Source of the DNA: Hemicordylus capensis | Taxonomy: Eukaryota > Chordata > Lepidosauria > Squamata > Cordylidae | DNA length: 64,000 bases | Direction of reading: 5' to 3' | Assembly (NCBI RefSeq): GCF_027244095.1 | Contig: NC_069661.1 | Coordinates: forward strand, 18,586,001-18,650,000 | Shown: positions 53,993 to 62,836 of the stretch, piece by piece | Position numbering within the stretch: the stretch's first letter is position 1 | Layout of the letters: the number at the start of each line of letters is the position of its first letter | The notes under the pieces: model-generated | Told to the model about the DNA's origin: nothing | Databases searched by the model: none | What the model saw: the letters and a program-made list of their open reading frames with translations, nothing else | Position numbers and translations under genes: made by a program

Positions 53993-54610
53993 CAGAGGTG
54001 CTCTTGCCCCTGGACTTCTGGGCTAAAGTCCAGGGCCTCCATACCCACCGGGGGCCCCCAAATCCTCTTTAGTCTGTCCCAGGTGATTGGGTCACCTGCG
54101 CCACGCTGCGCCACGGGCCCCGCACTGCACCAGATGGTTGAGCATGAGACAGAGAGGGGACTGGGGAAAGAAATATGTGGGATGGGAATATGTTAAGTTG
54201 CATGTTGAAATGTTTCTGCAAATGCGTATTTACATGAATATACCTATTTTTTATTCTTACGTTCTTGTGGGTTCAGTTGATATTTGTGCCTTCAAGAACC
54301 CATGTGTTAAAATCCATGTGTTCCATGGAAATCCATGTGTTAAAAATACTGCACATGTAAGTGGTGTGTGTGTGTGTGTGTAGGGGGTGATGCTTAACTT
54401 GTGGGGTTGGGGGAGGGGTAAATTACCTAGGGAAATTACCTAGGTGCACCACTGCCTTTCCCTTTGGAGGCCACAAACCATTTTTTAGCATGTAGAATTC
54501 CTGACGGCACAAACCACACCTCCCAAGACAGACTAAAGAGGATTGGGGGGGGGCAGGGGGGTGGAGGCCCTGGACTTTGGCCCCAAAGTCCAGGGGTAAG
54601 AGCACCTCTG
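53993..54610. mobile_element. 618-bp hAT element with ~90-base terminal inverted repeats
   Basis: The ends CAGAGGTGCTCTTGCCCC and GGGGTAAGAGCACCTCTG have a perfect TSD GGAAAGCG (53985-53992, 54611-54618). The inverted ends extend to CCTCTTTAGTCTGTC. The interior (54120-54436), with a (GT)n run at 54364-54380, is unrelated to the shorter family members at 18766 and 61510. Confidence 0.92.
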
Positions 54611-54739
54611 GGAAAGCGCCATGGAATCATTCACTATAAAAGTGAGTTTGACTAGGATTTTTCCTCACTTCTACTGAAAAATGAGTTAAACAAAACAAAT
54701 TGGTAGTTCTTGCTTTAGTCACCAGATGGCAGCAATGTC

Positions 54740-55021
54740 TGTAGTGTTTATGATATAGTCATCTGCATGAGTATTGGACACATTATGGGAAGACCCAGCT
54801 CCCTTGAGAAGTCCATAATGCTGGGGAAAGTTGAAGGAAAGAGAAGAGGACGACCAGCAACAAGGTGGATGGACTCGATTATGACAGCAATGAATGCACC
54901 ATGGAGAGACCTTAACGGCCAAATTGCAGACAGATCATCCTGGAGAGAATCTATCTATGTGGTCGCTAAGAGTTGACACTGACTTGACTTCACTTAATCA
55001 ATCAATCAATCAATCAATCAA
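54740..55021 (+). mobile_element. BovB/RTE LINE 3' end
   Basis: HIMGRPSSLEKSIMLGKVEG and RWMDSIMTAMNAPWRDL lead to the tail GTTGACACTGACTTGACTTC and an (AATC)n end. The homologous tail in Sauria SINEs marks this family as their likely mobiliser. Confidence 0.88.
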
Positions 55022-55057
55022 GAGATAGTAATCTAAAATGACTTGTCAGATGTCAGG

Positions 55058-55378
55058 AGGAGAGCTGGTCTTCTGATAGCAAGCATGAATCATCTCCTTT
55101 GCTAAGCAGGGTCTGCCCTGGTTTGCATTTGAATGGGAGACTACATGTGAGCACTATAAGATATCTCCCTTAGATGATGGGGCTGCTCTGGGAAGAGCAT
55201 CTGCATGCTTGCAGGCAGAAGGTTCCAAGTTCCCTCCCTGGCAGCATCTCCAAGATAGGGTTGGGAGAGACTCCTGCCTGCAACTTTGGAGAAGCTGCTG
55301 CCAATCTGTGTAGACAATACTAAGCTAGTTGGACCAATGGTCTGACTTGGTGTAAGGCAGCTCCCTATGTTCCTATGT
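55058..55378 (+). mobile_element. 5S-derived SINE
   Basis: Full-length copy: GAGAGCTGGTCTTCTG, GCTAAGCAGGGTCTGCCCTG, GAATGGGAGAC, ending CCTATGTTCCTATG. It is sandwiched between BovB and CR1 pieces. Confidence 0.9.
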
Positions 55379-55384
55379 CAACTT

Positions 55385-56062
55385 AACCCTAAGAGATGGT
55401 GTGGCCACACCTGGAGTACTGCGTACAATTCTGGTCACCACATCTAAAAAAGGACATTGTAGAACTGGAAAAGGTGCAGAAGAGGGCAACCAAGATTATC
55501 AGGGGCCTAGAGCACCTTTCTTATGAGGCAAGACAACAACACCTGGGGCTTTTTAGTTTAGAAAAAAGACGACTGCAGGGAGACATGATAGAGGTCTATA
55601 AAATCATGCATGGTGTGGAGAAAGTGGATAGAGAGAAATTCTTCTCCCTCTCCCATAACACTAGAACCAGGGGTCATCCCATGAAACTGATTGCCAGGAA
55701 AGCTAGGACCAGCAAACAGATGTACTTTTTCCACACAACGCATAATCAGCTTGTGGAATTCTCTGCCAAGAGATGTGGTGACAGCCAACAACCTGGATGG
55801 CTTTAAGAGGGGTTTGGATAACTTTATGGAAGAGAGGTCTATCATCGGCTACTAGTTAGAGGGCTAGAGGCCATCTCCAGCCTCAAAGGTGGGTTGCCTC
55901 TGAGTACCAGTTGCAGGGGAGTAATGGCAGGAGAGAGGGCATGACCTCATCTCCTGCCTGTGGCTTCCAGAGGCATCTGGTGGGCCACTGTGTGAAACAG
56001 GATGCTGGACTAGATGGGCCTTGGGCCTGATCCAGCAGGGCTGTTCTTATGTTCTTAGTATG
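55385..56062 (+). mobile_element. CR1 LINE 3' end
   Basis: An open 136-residue stretch: VWPHLEYCVQFWSPHLKKDI, VQKRATKIIRGLEHLSYEAR, SLEKRRLQGDMIEVYKIMHG, the CR1 ORF2 C-terminus. Then the 3' UTR and GTTCTTATGTTCTTAG end. One of the best-preserved CR1 pieces here. Confidence 0.92.
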
Positions 56063-56259
56063 AACCTATGAACTCAATCTGTACAAGAAGAGGGAGATCA
56101 TTATCTATTATTTGAGCAGCAAGAGGTGTATCTCCTTTGCAAACAGACTATTTGCTCAGCCATTGTGAAACATATTGCAAATGTAGCAGTGTGCAAACAA
56201 AATGGACCAACTTTAATAGAAGATTAAATGTGTGGGAACTCCTGGAGAATTGGCAATAA

Positions 56260-56480
56260 GCCATAAGCCTGGAGAGGGACTAATGTTGCCCCAACTTTTG
56301 GAAAGAGGGAAAAGGAAGATCTGGAAAACTATAGACCAGTCAATCTGACCTCAATAGCAGGGAAGATACTAGAATAGATCACCAAGCAGTCGGTCTGTAA
56401 GGCTCTTGATAACCATGCAATGATTACTATACAGCAGCATGGATTTGTCAAGAATAAATCTTGCCAGATTCATCTCATCT
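56260..56480 (+). mobile_element. CR1 LINE RT fragment
   Basis: 56300-56460 encodes [20 protein letters not shown] then QQHGFVKNKSCQ, the RT start of CR1. It belongs to a second copy. Confidence 0.8.
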
Positions 56481-56789
56481 CATTTTAAAATATCTTATTA
56501 AAGCGTTGCTAGCTTTGATTGCATTAAAGCATAGCTTAGCCACCACTCGCTTAGTGGACTGTGGGAATGCTGTGGACATAATTTATCAGTAAAGCACTTC
56601 ACCAAGTTCCCCATGATGTTTTGGTTACCATACTTGACAAATGCTAGGTATTACTGTCAGGTGGGTTTACAACTCTTTGGGAAACTGTTTGCTCATCAGC
56701 CTCATCTAGACTACACATTTAAACCGGTTTGAATTTGAAATGGGTTCTTTATTTCAAGAAACGGCCCCAAGTGGCCCCATACTCTAAGG

Positions 56790-56924
56790 CAGGGATGCTC
56801 AACTTCAGCCCTCCTGCAGATGTTGGCCTACAATCCCCACAATGCTTGGCTATTGGCCACTGTGGCTTGGGATTATGGGAGCTGTAGTTCAAAAACAGCT
56901 GGGGGCTGAAGTTGAGCATGCCTG
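56790..56924. mobile_element. 135-bp short hAT-type element
   Basis: The ends CAGGGATGCTCAACTTCAGC and GCTGAAGTTGAGCATGCCTG are a 20-bp inverted repeat with one difference. Perfect TSD CTCTAAGG (56782-56789, 56925-56932). Confidence 0.93.
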
Positions 56925-56932
56925 CTCTAAGG

Positions 56933-57253
56933 GCTCACAAGTAGTTTCCCATTCAAATACAAACCAGGGCAGACACTACTTAGCAAAGGGAACAATTCAT
57001 GCTTGCTACCACAAGACCGTCACCTTAAGTGGTGCAGCGGGGAAATGCTTGACTAACAAGCAGAAGGTTGCCGGTTTGAATCCCCGCTGCTACTATATTG
57101 AGCAGCTGTGATATAGGAAAATGCTGAAAGGCATCAACTCAATGGCAAACCCCTCCTGTATTCTAACAAAGAAAACCACAGGGCTCTGTGGGCACCAGGA
57201 GTCGAAATAGACTTGATGGCACACTTTACCTTACCACAAGACCAGCTCTCCAA
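56933..57253 (-). mobile_element. 5S-derived SINE (5' part) containing a Sauria SINE
   Basis: GCTCACAAGTAGTTTCCC to CTACCACAAGACC, resuming at AGCTCTCC after the inserted SINE. The 3' body is missing. Confidence 0.8.
57019..57231 (+). mobile_element. Sauria-type SINE nested in the 5S SINE
   Basis: Perfect 12-bp TSD TACCACAAGACC (57007-57018, 57232-57243). Subfamily with CCTTAAGTGGTGCAGCGGGG, lacking the GGAAAACACC insert. Same site as the 51-kb insertion. Confidence 0.92.
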
Positions 57254-57396
57254 TCTCTTGGCTACTCCACGTACACAAAGGTAGGAAGCCGAGAAGCTTT
57301 GGCCAGAAATATTCATTTTACTTAGACCAGCAGTAAACGTTAAGCATGTTGCATCAATAATTCAAGCAAAATTATCTAAGAAGTGTGCAGTTGCCT

Positions 57397-57844
57397 TTTA
57401 TTAATTTCTAAAAACATTTCCAGTAACAAAATGACATATTCACGGCGGGGGGGGGGCAGTGTGTGTGTTTTATTCCAGGGCGTTTTTCACACAGTGCTTT
57501 TAGCTCACTCCGGAATGGAGGGTCTGTGTTCACATATCAGTCAGATTTATTTCAAAGTCCCTGTGAGCTATCGGGGAGCACTTCACACACAGTTTGGGTT
57601 TTTCATTGCATATTAGTGTAGCCTGATTATATCCAGGGTTAAAAAATCCACTTTTTGTGCCAGTCTTTTGGGGGCCACTTCAAACTCACAGTAAAGCCTG
57701 CTGTGTGAAAAACGCCCACGTATTAATGTCCAATATATCAACTCCATATATCACTCAAAGCAATGATTGGCTTGATTATGAGGGATGATGATGCATATAT
57801 GCACAAGAAGCTCCAGGACATACGACTGTGTAATGCCAGCAGAT
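57397..57844 (-). other. putative 3' UTR exon (exon 5) of PLAC8-like gene 3, carrying a transposon
   Basis: A minus-strand acceptor with a long CT-rich tract ending TTTCTTCCAG precedes 57844. The following sequence (ATCATCATCCCTCATAATCA) matches the region after the gene 2 acceptor, and the distance to the stop (about 1.7 kb) is the same. The nearest AATAAA is at 57402-57397, beyond an inserted element at 57478-57717. If that signal is used, the element is part of the mature 3' UTR. Confidence 0.4.
57478..57717. mobile_element. 240-bp TIR element (GGGCGTTTTTCACACAG)
   Basis: Perfect 17-bp terminal inverted repeats, GGGCGTTTTTCACACAG and CTGTGTGAAAAACGCCC. No clear TSD, so the superfamily is unsettled. 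It lies within the putative 3' UTR exon of gene 3. Confidence 0.85.
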
Positions 57845-57954
57845 CTGGAAGAAAGAGAAGAGAAAGCATTCTCAGTAGTTTCTTGGACAATTGTTCCATC
57901 ATAAGCTGCTTTGTGGGCTTCTACAGCAGAAAAATGGCATATTTAAAGTAGACA

Positions 57955-58520
57955 GGGTCAGTTCGCCTGCTAGGTGAACTAGGCAGTCGTCTAGGGTGCC
58001 CAGCGAGAAGGGGCACCAACAGCCCAGGATGTGGGTTGTCCCCATGGACAGAAGTGAGGCAGCGAGTGGGTGCTCCCCATCCTGGCCACCGGCCCGCTCT
58101 CCTTGCAGGCCACTGCTCCTCCTGCAGCACATTATACCACGTTGCCGCGTGACGTGGCAATTTCATCATAATGCACCATGGTGGGCCATAGGCAGGAACA
58201 GCACAGAGAATGGGTGGGTGATGGGGCCTGCCCACTTGCCCTCCTTGCTGTGGAAGGCTGCCACCCCTGCCACTGGCCTGCTACAGCATGTTATGATGTC
58301 ACTGCCTTGTGTGGCTACGCCATCATAATAAGCCTTGACAGGCTGGCGGCAGGGAGCAGTGGCCTGTCGCGGTGAGGAGAGCTAGTAGGCAGGCGGACAA
58401 GCGATGCAGACTGCTCCCTGTCCAGCAAGAGGCATCCACATGGACAAATGAGGCTCAGGGTGCACATGTGGGCAAGCAGGGCACAGGACACCCGCGACCC
58501 TTGTGGCACCACTAAGCCCT
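57955..58520. other. unassigned element-like segment with inverted words
   Basis: TACCACGTTGCCGCGTGACG and TGATGTCACTGCCTTGTGTG with flanking CATCATAATG words are partly inverted. It lies in gene 3 intron 4; boundaries unknown. Confidence 0.35.
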
Positions 58521-58524
58521 GAAA

Positions 58525-59105
58525 GTAGAAAAATGGAAATGTGTATATACACTGCCCTGAGCCATTTTTGGAAGGGCGGTATAGAAATCGAATAAATAAA
58601 TAAATAAGCAAATCTTGGGACGAGGGTTCCCTGTAACAGGGACTCCTAGATATTGTTGACTACAATGCCCATATTCCCCATCCAAAGGCCACTGCAGCAG
58701 CGAATGCTGGGAGTTGTAGTCAACAACATCTGAGAATCCCTGTTAGGAGGAGCACTGCTTGGGACCAAATTATGCCATACATAACAAAACCCCAAGGGCA
58801 ACAGCTGCTGTTGCTTCTTCTAAATCACGGATTTAGGGGCAAAATCTGCTAATTTGGCAAAGAGGCACCTTCTTAACGTGGTGATTCTCTTTATTTAGCA
58901 GGGGGAGAGTAACTGGCCCTATCCACCCCCAGCACAGTACTTCCAGTGACTCTTGCTGGTGTCTATCTGATGTTTCTTTTTAGATTGTGAGCCCTTTGGG
59001 GACAGGGATCCATCTTATTTATTTATTATTTCTTTATGTAAACTGCCCTGAGCCATTTTTTGGAAGGGCGGTATAGAAATCGAATGAATGAATGAATGAA
59101 TGAAA
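58525..59105 (+). mobile_element. L2-like 3' ends and a short hAT element
   Basis: Two TGCCCTGAGCCATTTTTGGA...GGGCGGTATAGAAATCGAAT tails (58545-58615, 59043-59105), the second with its body from 58850. Between them a CAGGGACTCCTAGATATTG...ACATCTGAGAATCCCTG short element (58637-58742) folds back. Confidence 0.7.
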
Positions 59106-59533
59106 ATTGCCCCCTCCCTGCCTCTATGGTCCCATGTAGGTTCCTCCACTTGCCTTGCTGGTTTTTAGAAAAGAAGAGAGCAGCACTTCTGGTTGGAATC
59201 ATGCCTCTGTTGCACACATTTGCATGCATATGTAGTTAGTCCATCAATATGTAGAGTAACAATTCACTTAGAGGGGAGAAAGGATAGGGACCACCCAGGG
59301 ACACCATTGGGGCAGGGCCCCCTGGCAACCCCCGTGATTAAGAATCAAGCCAGCTCTTGCCTCCATAGCTCTATCTTTTTGTGATCATGCCAGAGAATGT
59401 TTGGCTTTTACATGTTTTAGATTCTGCTCTAAAGGGCTTTGTCATTGATTATAATCAACAGGGCCATTGTACCAGATGGTCATTCTATGCCCATTTCCCC
59501 CATCATTAAGCCCTGCGGACAAAACATACCTTC

Positions 59534-59638
59534 CTAGAATATCCCCATTTCTTTCCTTTTGTTGATGTCTCTTTTGAGCTGGCAAAGGGAACAGAGAGGG
59601 CAGCACCCGGTAGCGAAGAAGTCCCCTAGCAGGGATCC
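59534..59638 (-). CDS. PLAC8-like gene 3, exon 4 (C-terminus)
   Basis: This exon encodes GSLLGDFFATGCC, PLCSLCQLKRDIN and the tail KRKEMGIF, then TAG: 34 codons, as in gene 2. The acceptor is TTCCACAG. The stop is followed by four bases and a good donor, AAG/GTATGT (59529), placed exactly as in gene 2. The GCCPLCSLCQ string keeps one more cysteine than gene 2. The frame is open and joins exon 3 in phase 0. Confidence 0.93.
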   Translation of the reverse strand, partial: GSLLGDFFATGCCPLCSLCQLKRDINKRKEMGIF

Positions 59639-59692
59639 CTGTGGAAGAGAAAAACAGTTAGCATTGACGTGGTTGGTTCAGAAGAGAAAATT

Positions 59693-60162
59693 AGGAACAT
59701 AGGGAGCTGCCTCCTACTGAGTCAGACTCTTGGTCCATCAAGCTCAGTATTGTCTACACTGACGGGCAGAAACTCCCGAAGGCAGGCACAGAGCCAGACG
59801 GCCTGCAGCCTGGGCCCCACTCACCTCACCCCCTGCGTCTGACATCAGACGTGGGGGTGTGTGGTCTGGCTCCCGAACGGAGCCGCGCAGCTCCGTTCAG
59901 GAGTTCGAGTCCAGCTGGTGCCACAAACACAGTGGCCATTTAATTCCCCAACGGGGGCTATGCAGCTCCCACTCAGGAGCTAAACTAGCGTCTGACGTCA
60001 GATGCTGGGGGTGTTTCGGGGCCGCGAGGCACGGCCCCTTATTGGCGGCAGCCCGGGTTCTTTGAACCTATCCGCCCAATGGTAGTTCCACCCCTGACCA
60101 GGGTGGACTGTGCTTAGCTAGCTAAGGGGACAAGTCATGCTTGCTACCACTAGACCAGCTCT
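59693..60162 (-). mobile_element. 5S-derived SINE split by a hAT element
   Basis: 59693-59782 (TAGGAACATAGGGAGCTGCC to CTCCCGAAGG) and 60097-60162 (ACCAGGGTGGACTGTGC to CCAGCTCTCC). About 120 bases of SINE between the halves were lost. Confidence 0.75.
59783..60096. mobile_element. 314-bp hAT element with CRE-type palindromes
   Basis: The ends CAGGCACAGAGCC and GGTAGTTCCACCCCTG; right subterminal GGGTTCTTTGAACC. It carries CGTCTGACATCAGACG (near 59838) and a perfect TCTGACGTCAGA (59991-60002). TSD lost with the deletion of flanking SINE. Confidence 0.8.
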
Positions 60163-60921
60163 CCTCTTCTCCCTCCCTCTCTTTTTAATGAAGCAAAGTG
60201 TTTTCCTTCCAAGAAGGTCATTTGGCTGCTGACTGTTGGCCTGTCACTGCTATGATTATTAAGCCCTTTTATTGTTCCATGATATCAAGGCTTTTTAAAG
60301 TGTTCTGCCATTGTAAGGCACACTCAGCTCATGAAAAGCAGCATAACATTAACATAAACACAAGTCATGGGCTGGAACCTTGTTTCTCTTTTCTAAAAGG
60401 GAGATTCAGTATTTCATGTTGCACTTGTAGGGCGGCAAACCCAATCTGGACCTGAACCCAAAAACAATTTGGAGAGGGTTGTTCTTCAACCAGCTTGAAT
60501 CTTAAGTCTCTCATGTGCTTTGAATTCAAACCAGAAATGAATCTCAAGCACATGGTGACCAGCTTCATATAAATGGTCTAATTTTCAGCAGCTCAGGATG
60601 TCCTTTGAAGGGTGGTGAGAAAGCCTCCGTCCCCTCTAAGCGCAGTGGGGCAGGCAAAAGAAGAGATAGCTGTTTCCATTCATTACATGTGCAGAGAATG
60701 AATGTGCCTGAAAACGAAAGCTGGAGAATATTCAGCACAGCTCTAATAAAGGTGAATAGCAAGAAACGAAACCTGTTTACCCAGAAACAGCAAACATGAT
60801 TTACAATGGTAGCTAGCCTAAGATGATGAATGGGTTTCTTAATGTAATGCTGATTACATTATGTTCTTTCAAACTGGTTTCTAAAACTCCCCACTTAACC
60901 CTTTATGTAGCATACCATTAA
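60163..60921. other. gene 3 intron 3, nothing recognised
   Basis: Unique-looking sequence; short open frames without support. Confidence 0.4.
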
Positions 60922-61437
60922 AGTGAAGTAAAGTGTGCCATCGAGTCGGTGTCAACTCCTGGTGACCACAGAGCCCTGTGGTTGTCTTTGGTAGAATACA
61001 GGAGGGGTTTACCATTACCATCTCCCGTGCAGTATGAGATGATGCCTATTCTGATTATTTATTTATTTATTTATTTATTTACACAGTCAGACAGGTGTTA
61101 TTGACTGGTTTGTTTTATCCAGACATCGAGTCCTTCCCAAGGACCTGGGATGCCAGAATTTTATTGTCAATGTTGTTGCTGTTATATTATTATTATTATT
61201 AATTTATTATTTATTATTATAATTATATCCCGCTCTCCTCCAAGGAGCCCAGAGCAGTGTGCTACATACTTAGGTTTCGCCTCACAACAACCCTGTGAAG
61301 TAGGTTAGGCTGAGAGAGAAGTGACTGGCCTTAGCATCTTCCTATATCGCTGCTTCCTGATATGGGTGTTTTCCAGTGGGGATTCGAACCAGCAACCTCT
61401 GGCTTGCTGTTCAAGTCATTTCCCCGCTGTGCCATTA
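60922..61437 (-). mobile_element. Sauria-type SINE split by LINE tails
   Basis: 60932-61050 (GTGCCATCGAGTCGGTGTCA to GATGCCTATT) and 61331-61437 (TAGCATCTTCCTATATCGCT to GCTGTGCCATTAGG) are the two halves. The gap holds an R4-like tail and a GCTCACAACAACCCTGTG-type repeat. Confidence 0.8.
61081..61180 (-). mobile_element. R4/Dong-type LINE 3' fragment
   Basis: ACACAGTCAGACAGGTGTTA to AAGGACCTGGGATG matches the 3' end of the LINE at 62837. It is flanked by (ATTT)n and (TTA)n, again a simple-repeat target. Confidence 0.85.
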
Positions 61438-61487
61438 GGTTTTAGGTGTCACACCATCAGGATAAGACAAATTCATACTGTGTTCCT

Positions 61488-62018
61488 CAGTGGTGTAACT
61501 ACCTCCCAGCGAAGGTGCACCTGGGTAATTTTGGAGCCTGGACCTAAAGGCCTTTGGAGGCCCCCCCCCCAAATTGATCATCATAATGATCCCCCAGGCA
61601 ACTACACCACCCAGGACAGACTAAAGAGTATTTGGGGGGGGGGACAGGGACTCTGGAGGCCCTGGACATCGGCCCCTAAGTCCAGGGGTAGGAGCATCTC
61701 TGCCTCCCATGGGGCCTGTGCTCAGTAATTGAGCAATGCCCCTCCTTTTTGAGCCCCCATGTAGTGACATCATTATATCACATTGACCAGCCAGGGGGAA
61801 ATGCAGGCGCCTGTGTTAGCAGTTAGTGGGGTCTGCAGAGCAGCTGGCTGGTAGGTGGGGTGAGCAAGACAGACAGGGTGAGCACGCTGGGTGGACAAGA
61901 GGCAAGGCAAGGGAACAGCAAGCAAGCAGGGTGGAGGTGAATAGCAGGCCCTGCTCGGGTGTGGCCCCAACGGTCCACTTTCTTTGGACATGGTCACGTA
62001 ATGGTAGCCCCACTCTTG
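61488..62018. mobile_element. 531-bp hAT element with a nested hAT
   Basis: The ends CAGTGGTGTAAC and GGTAGCCCCACTCTTG have the imperfect TSD GTGTTCCT / GCATTCCT (61480-61487, 62019-62026). The interior (AGCAAGACAGACAGGG) is unlike the CRE-bearing copies. Confidence 0.65.
61510..61702. mobile_element. 193-bp hAT element (CAGAGGTGC family), nested
   Basis: The ends CGAAGGTGCACC and GGAGCATCTCTG have the TSD CCTCCCAG / CCTCCCAT (61502-61509, 61703-61710). Same family as 18766 and 53993. Confidence 0.82.
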
Positions 62019-62264
62019 GCATTCCTATAATGCTTGCCAAAATAGATTTGCAGAATGACCTCTGTTTAGGTGAAATCTGTTTCCATTTCTCTCTCTCGCC
62101 ATAGCAGGAGGCTGATACTTTACAAAACTCCACAAATACCTATCTGATCAAGGAGGATAGTATGCATATTGGAATAACTCAGTCATACCACCTTCAACAC
62201 TGACAAAATTATCATTTGGCTTTAGTCCAAGACAGTGACAGGGCCTATTCACACTATAGACTTA

Positions 62265-62400
62265 AATGTACACTGTACACAATACACTCTCATTCCACTC
62301 CCAGGGAATCCTGGGAACTGTAGTTTTCTGAGGAGGGCTAGAGATCTAAGGGAATACTTGGCATCCTAACCAAACTACAGTTTCCAGAACCCTTTAGGTA
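62265..62400. mobile_element. short fold-back element (GGGAACTGTAGTTT type)
   Basis: TGGGAACTGTAGTTTTCTGA and AAACTACAGTTTCCAGAACC are inverted. A weak relative lies at 7805-7840. Confidence 0.55.
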
Positions 62401-62591
62401 TAAAAGCAACATGCTGTACAGTGTAGAACTATGTGCAAAGCTGAATATGAGCTATCCTAGACCAGCTTTTAATGGCGAGAGTAGATGAGCTTTGGAGTTA
62501 CACAAGGCCTTTCGCAGATATGCATTTTCTACACAAGCACTCAAGATTCAAGCAACAAGAGAGGATAGTCAAGGTGAGATGATCCACTTAC

Positions 62592-62716
62592 CGAGATCCC
62601 ATATTTTGTCCGGTAGAGAGACCTCATTGCCATGGTTGGGCCACAGAGGCAGCATTCATCCATGTCTGAGGCAACCTGGCATCCCAAACACAGGGTACAG
62701 AACACGCCACAGAGAC
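62592..62716 (-). CDS. PLAC8-like gene 3, exon 3
   Basis: This 125-nt exon encodes CLCGVFCTLCLGCQ, SDMDECCLCGPT and YRTKYGIS. Acceptor (CTAG) and donor (GTAAGTGG) are in the same positions as in genes 1 and 2. It is the most divergent exon 3 of the three (TLC for YEC, PT for TG, SL for AV, final Ser for Pro), consistent with an older split. Its first coding exon should lie right of the window, because an R4-type LINE has lengthened intron 2. Confidence 0.93.
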
Positions 62717-62773
62717 CTAGACAGAACCAGAGCAGGGCATGAAAAGCCTCCATTGGGAGTCACTTGTCAGAGT

Positions 62774-62776
<3 letters not shown>

Positions 62777-62835
<59 letters not shown>

Positions 62836-62836
62836 T
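62777..62836. repeat. (TTA)n microsatellite, R4 LINE target
   Basis: About 20 TTA units directly abut the LINE 3' end. On the LINE strand this is (TAA)n, the known target preference of Dong-type elements. Confidence 0.93.
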
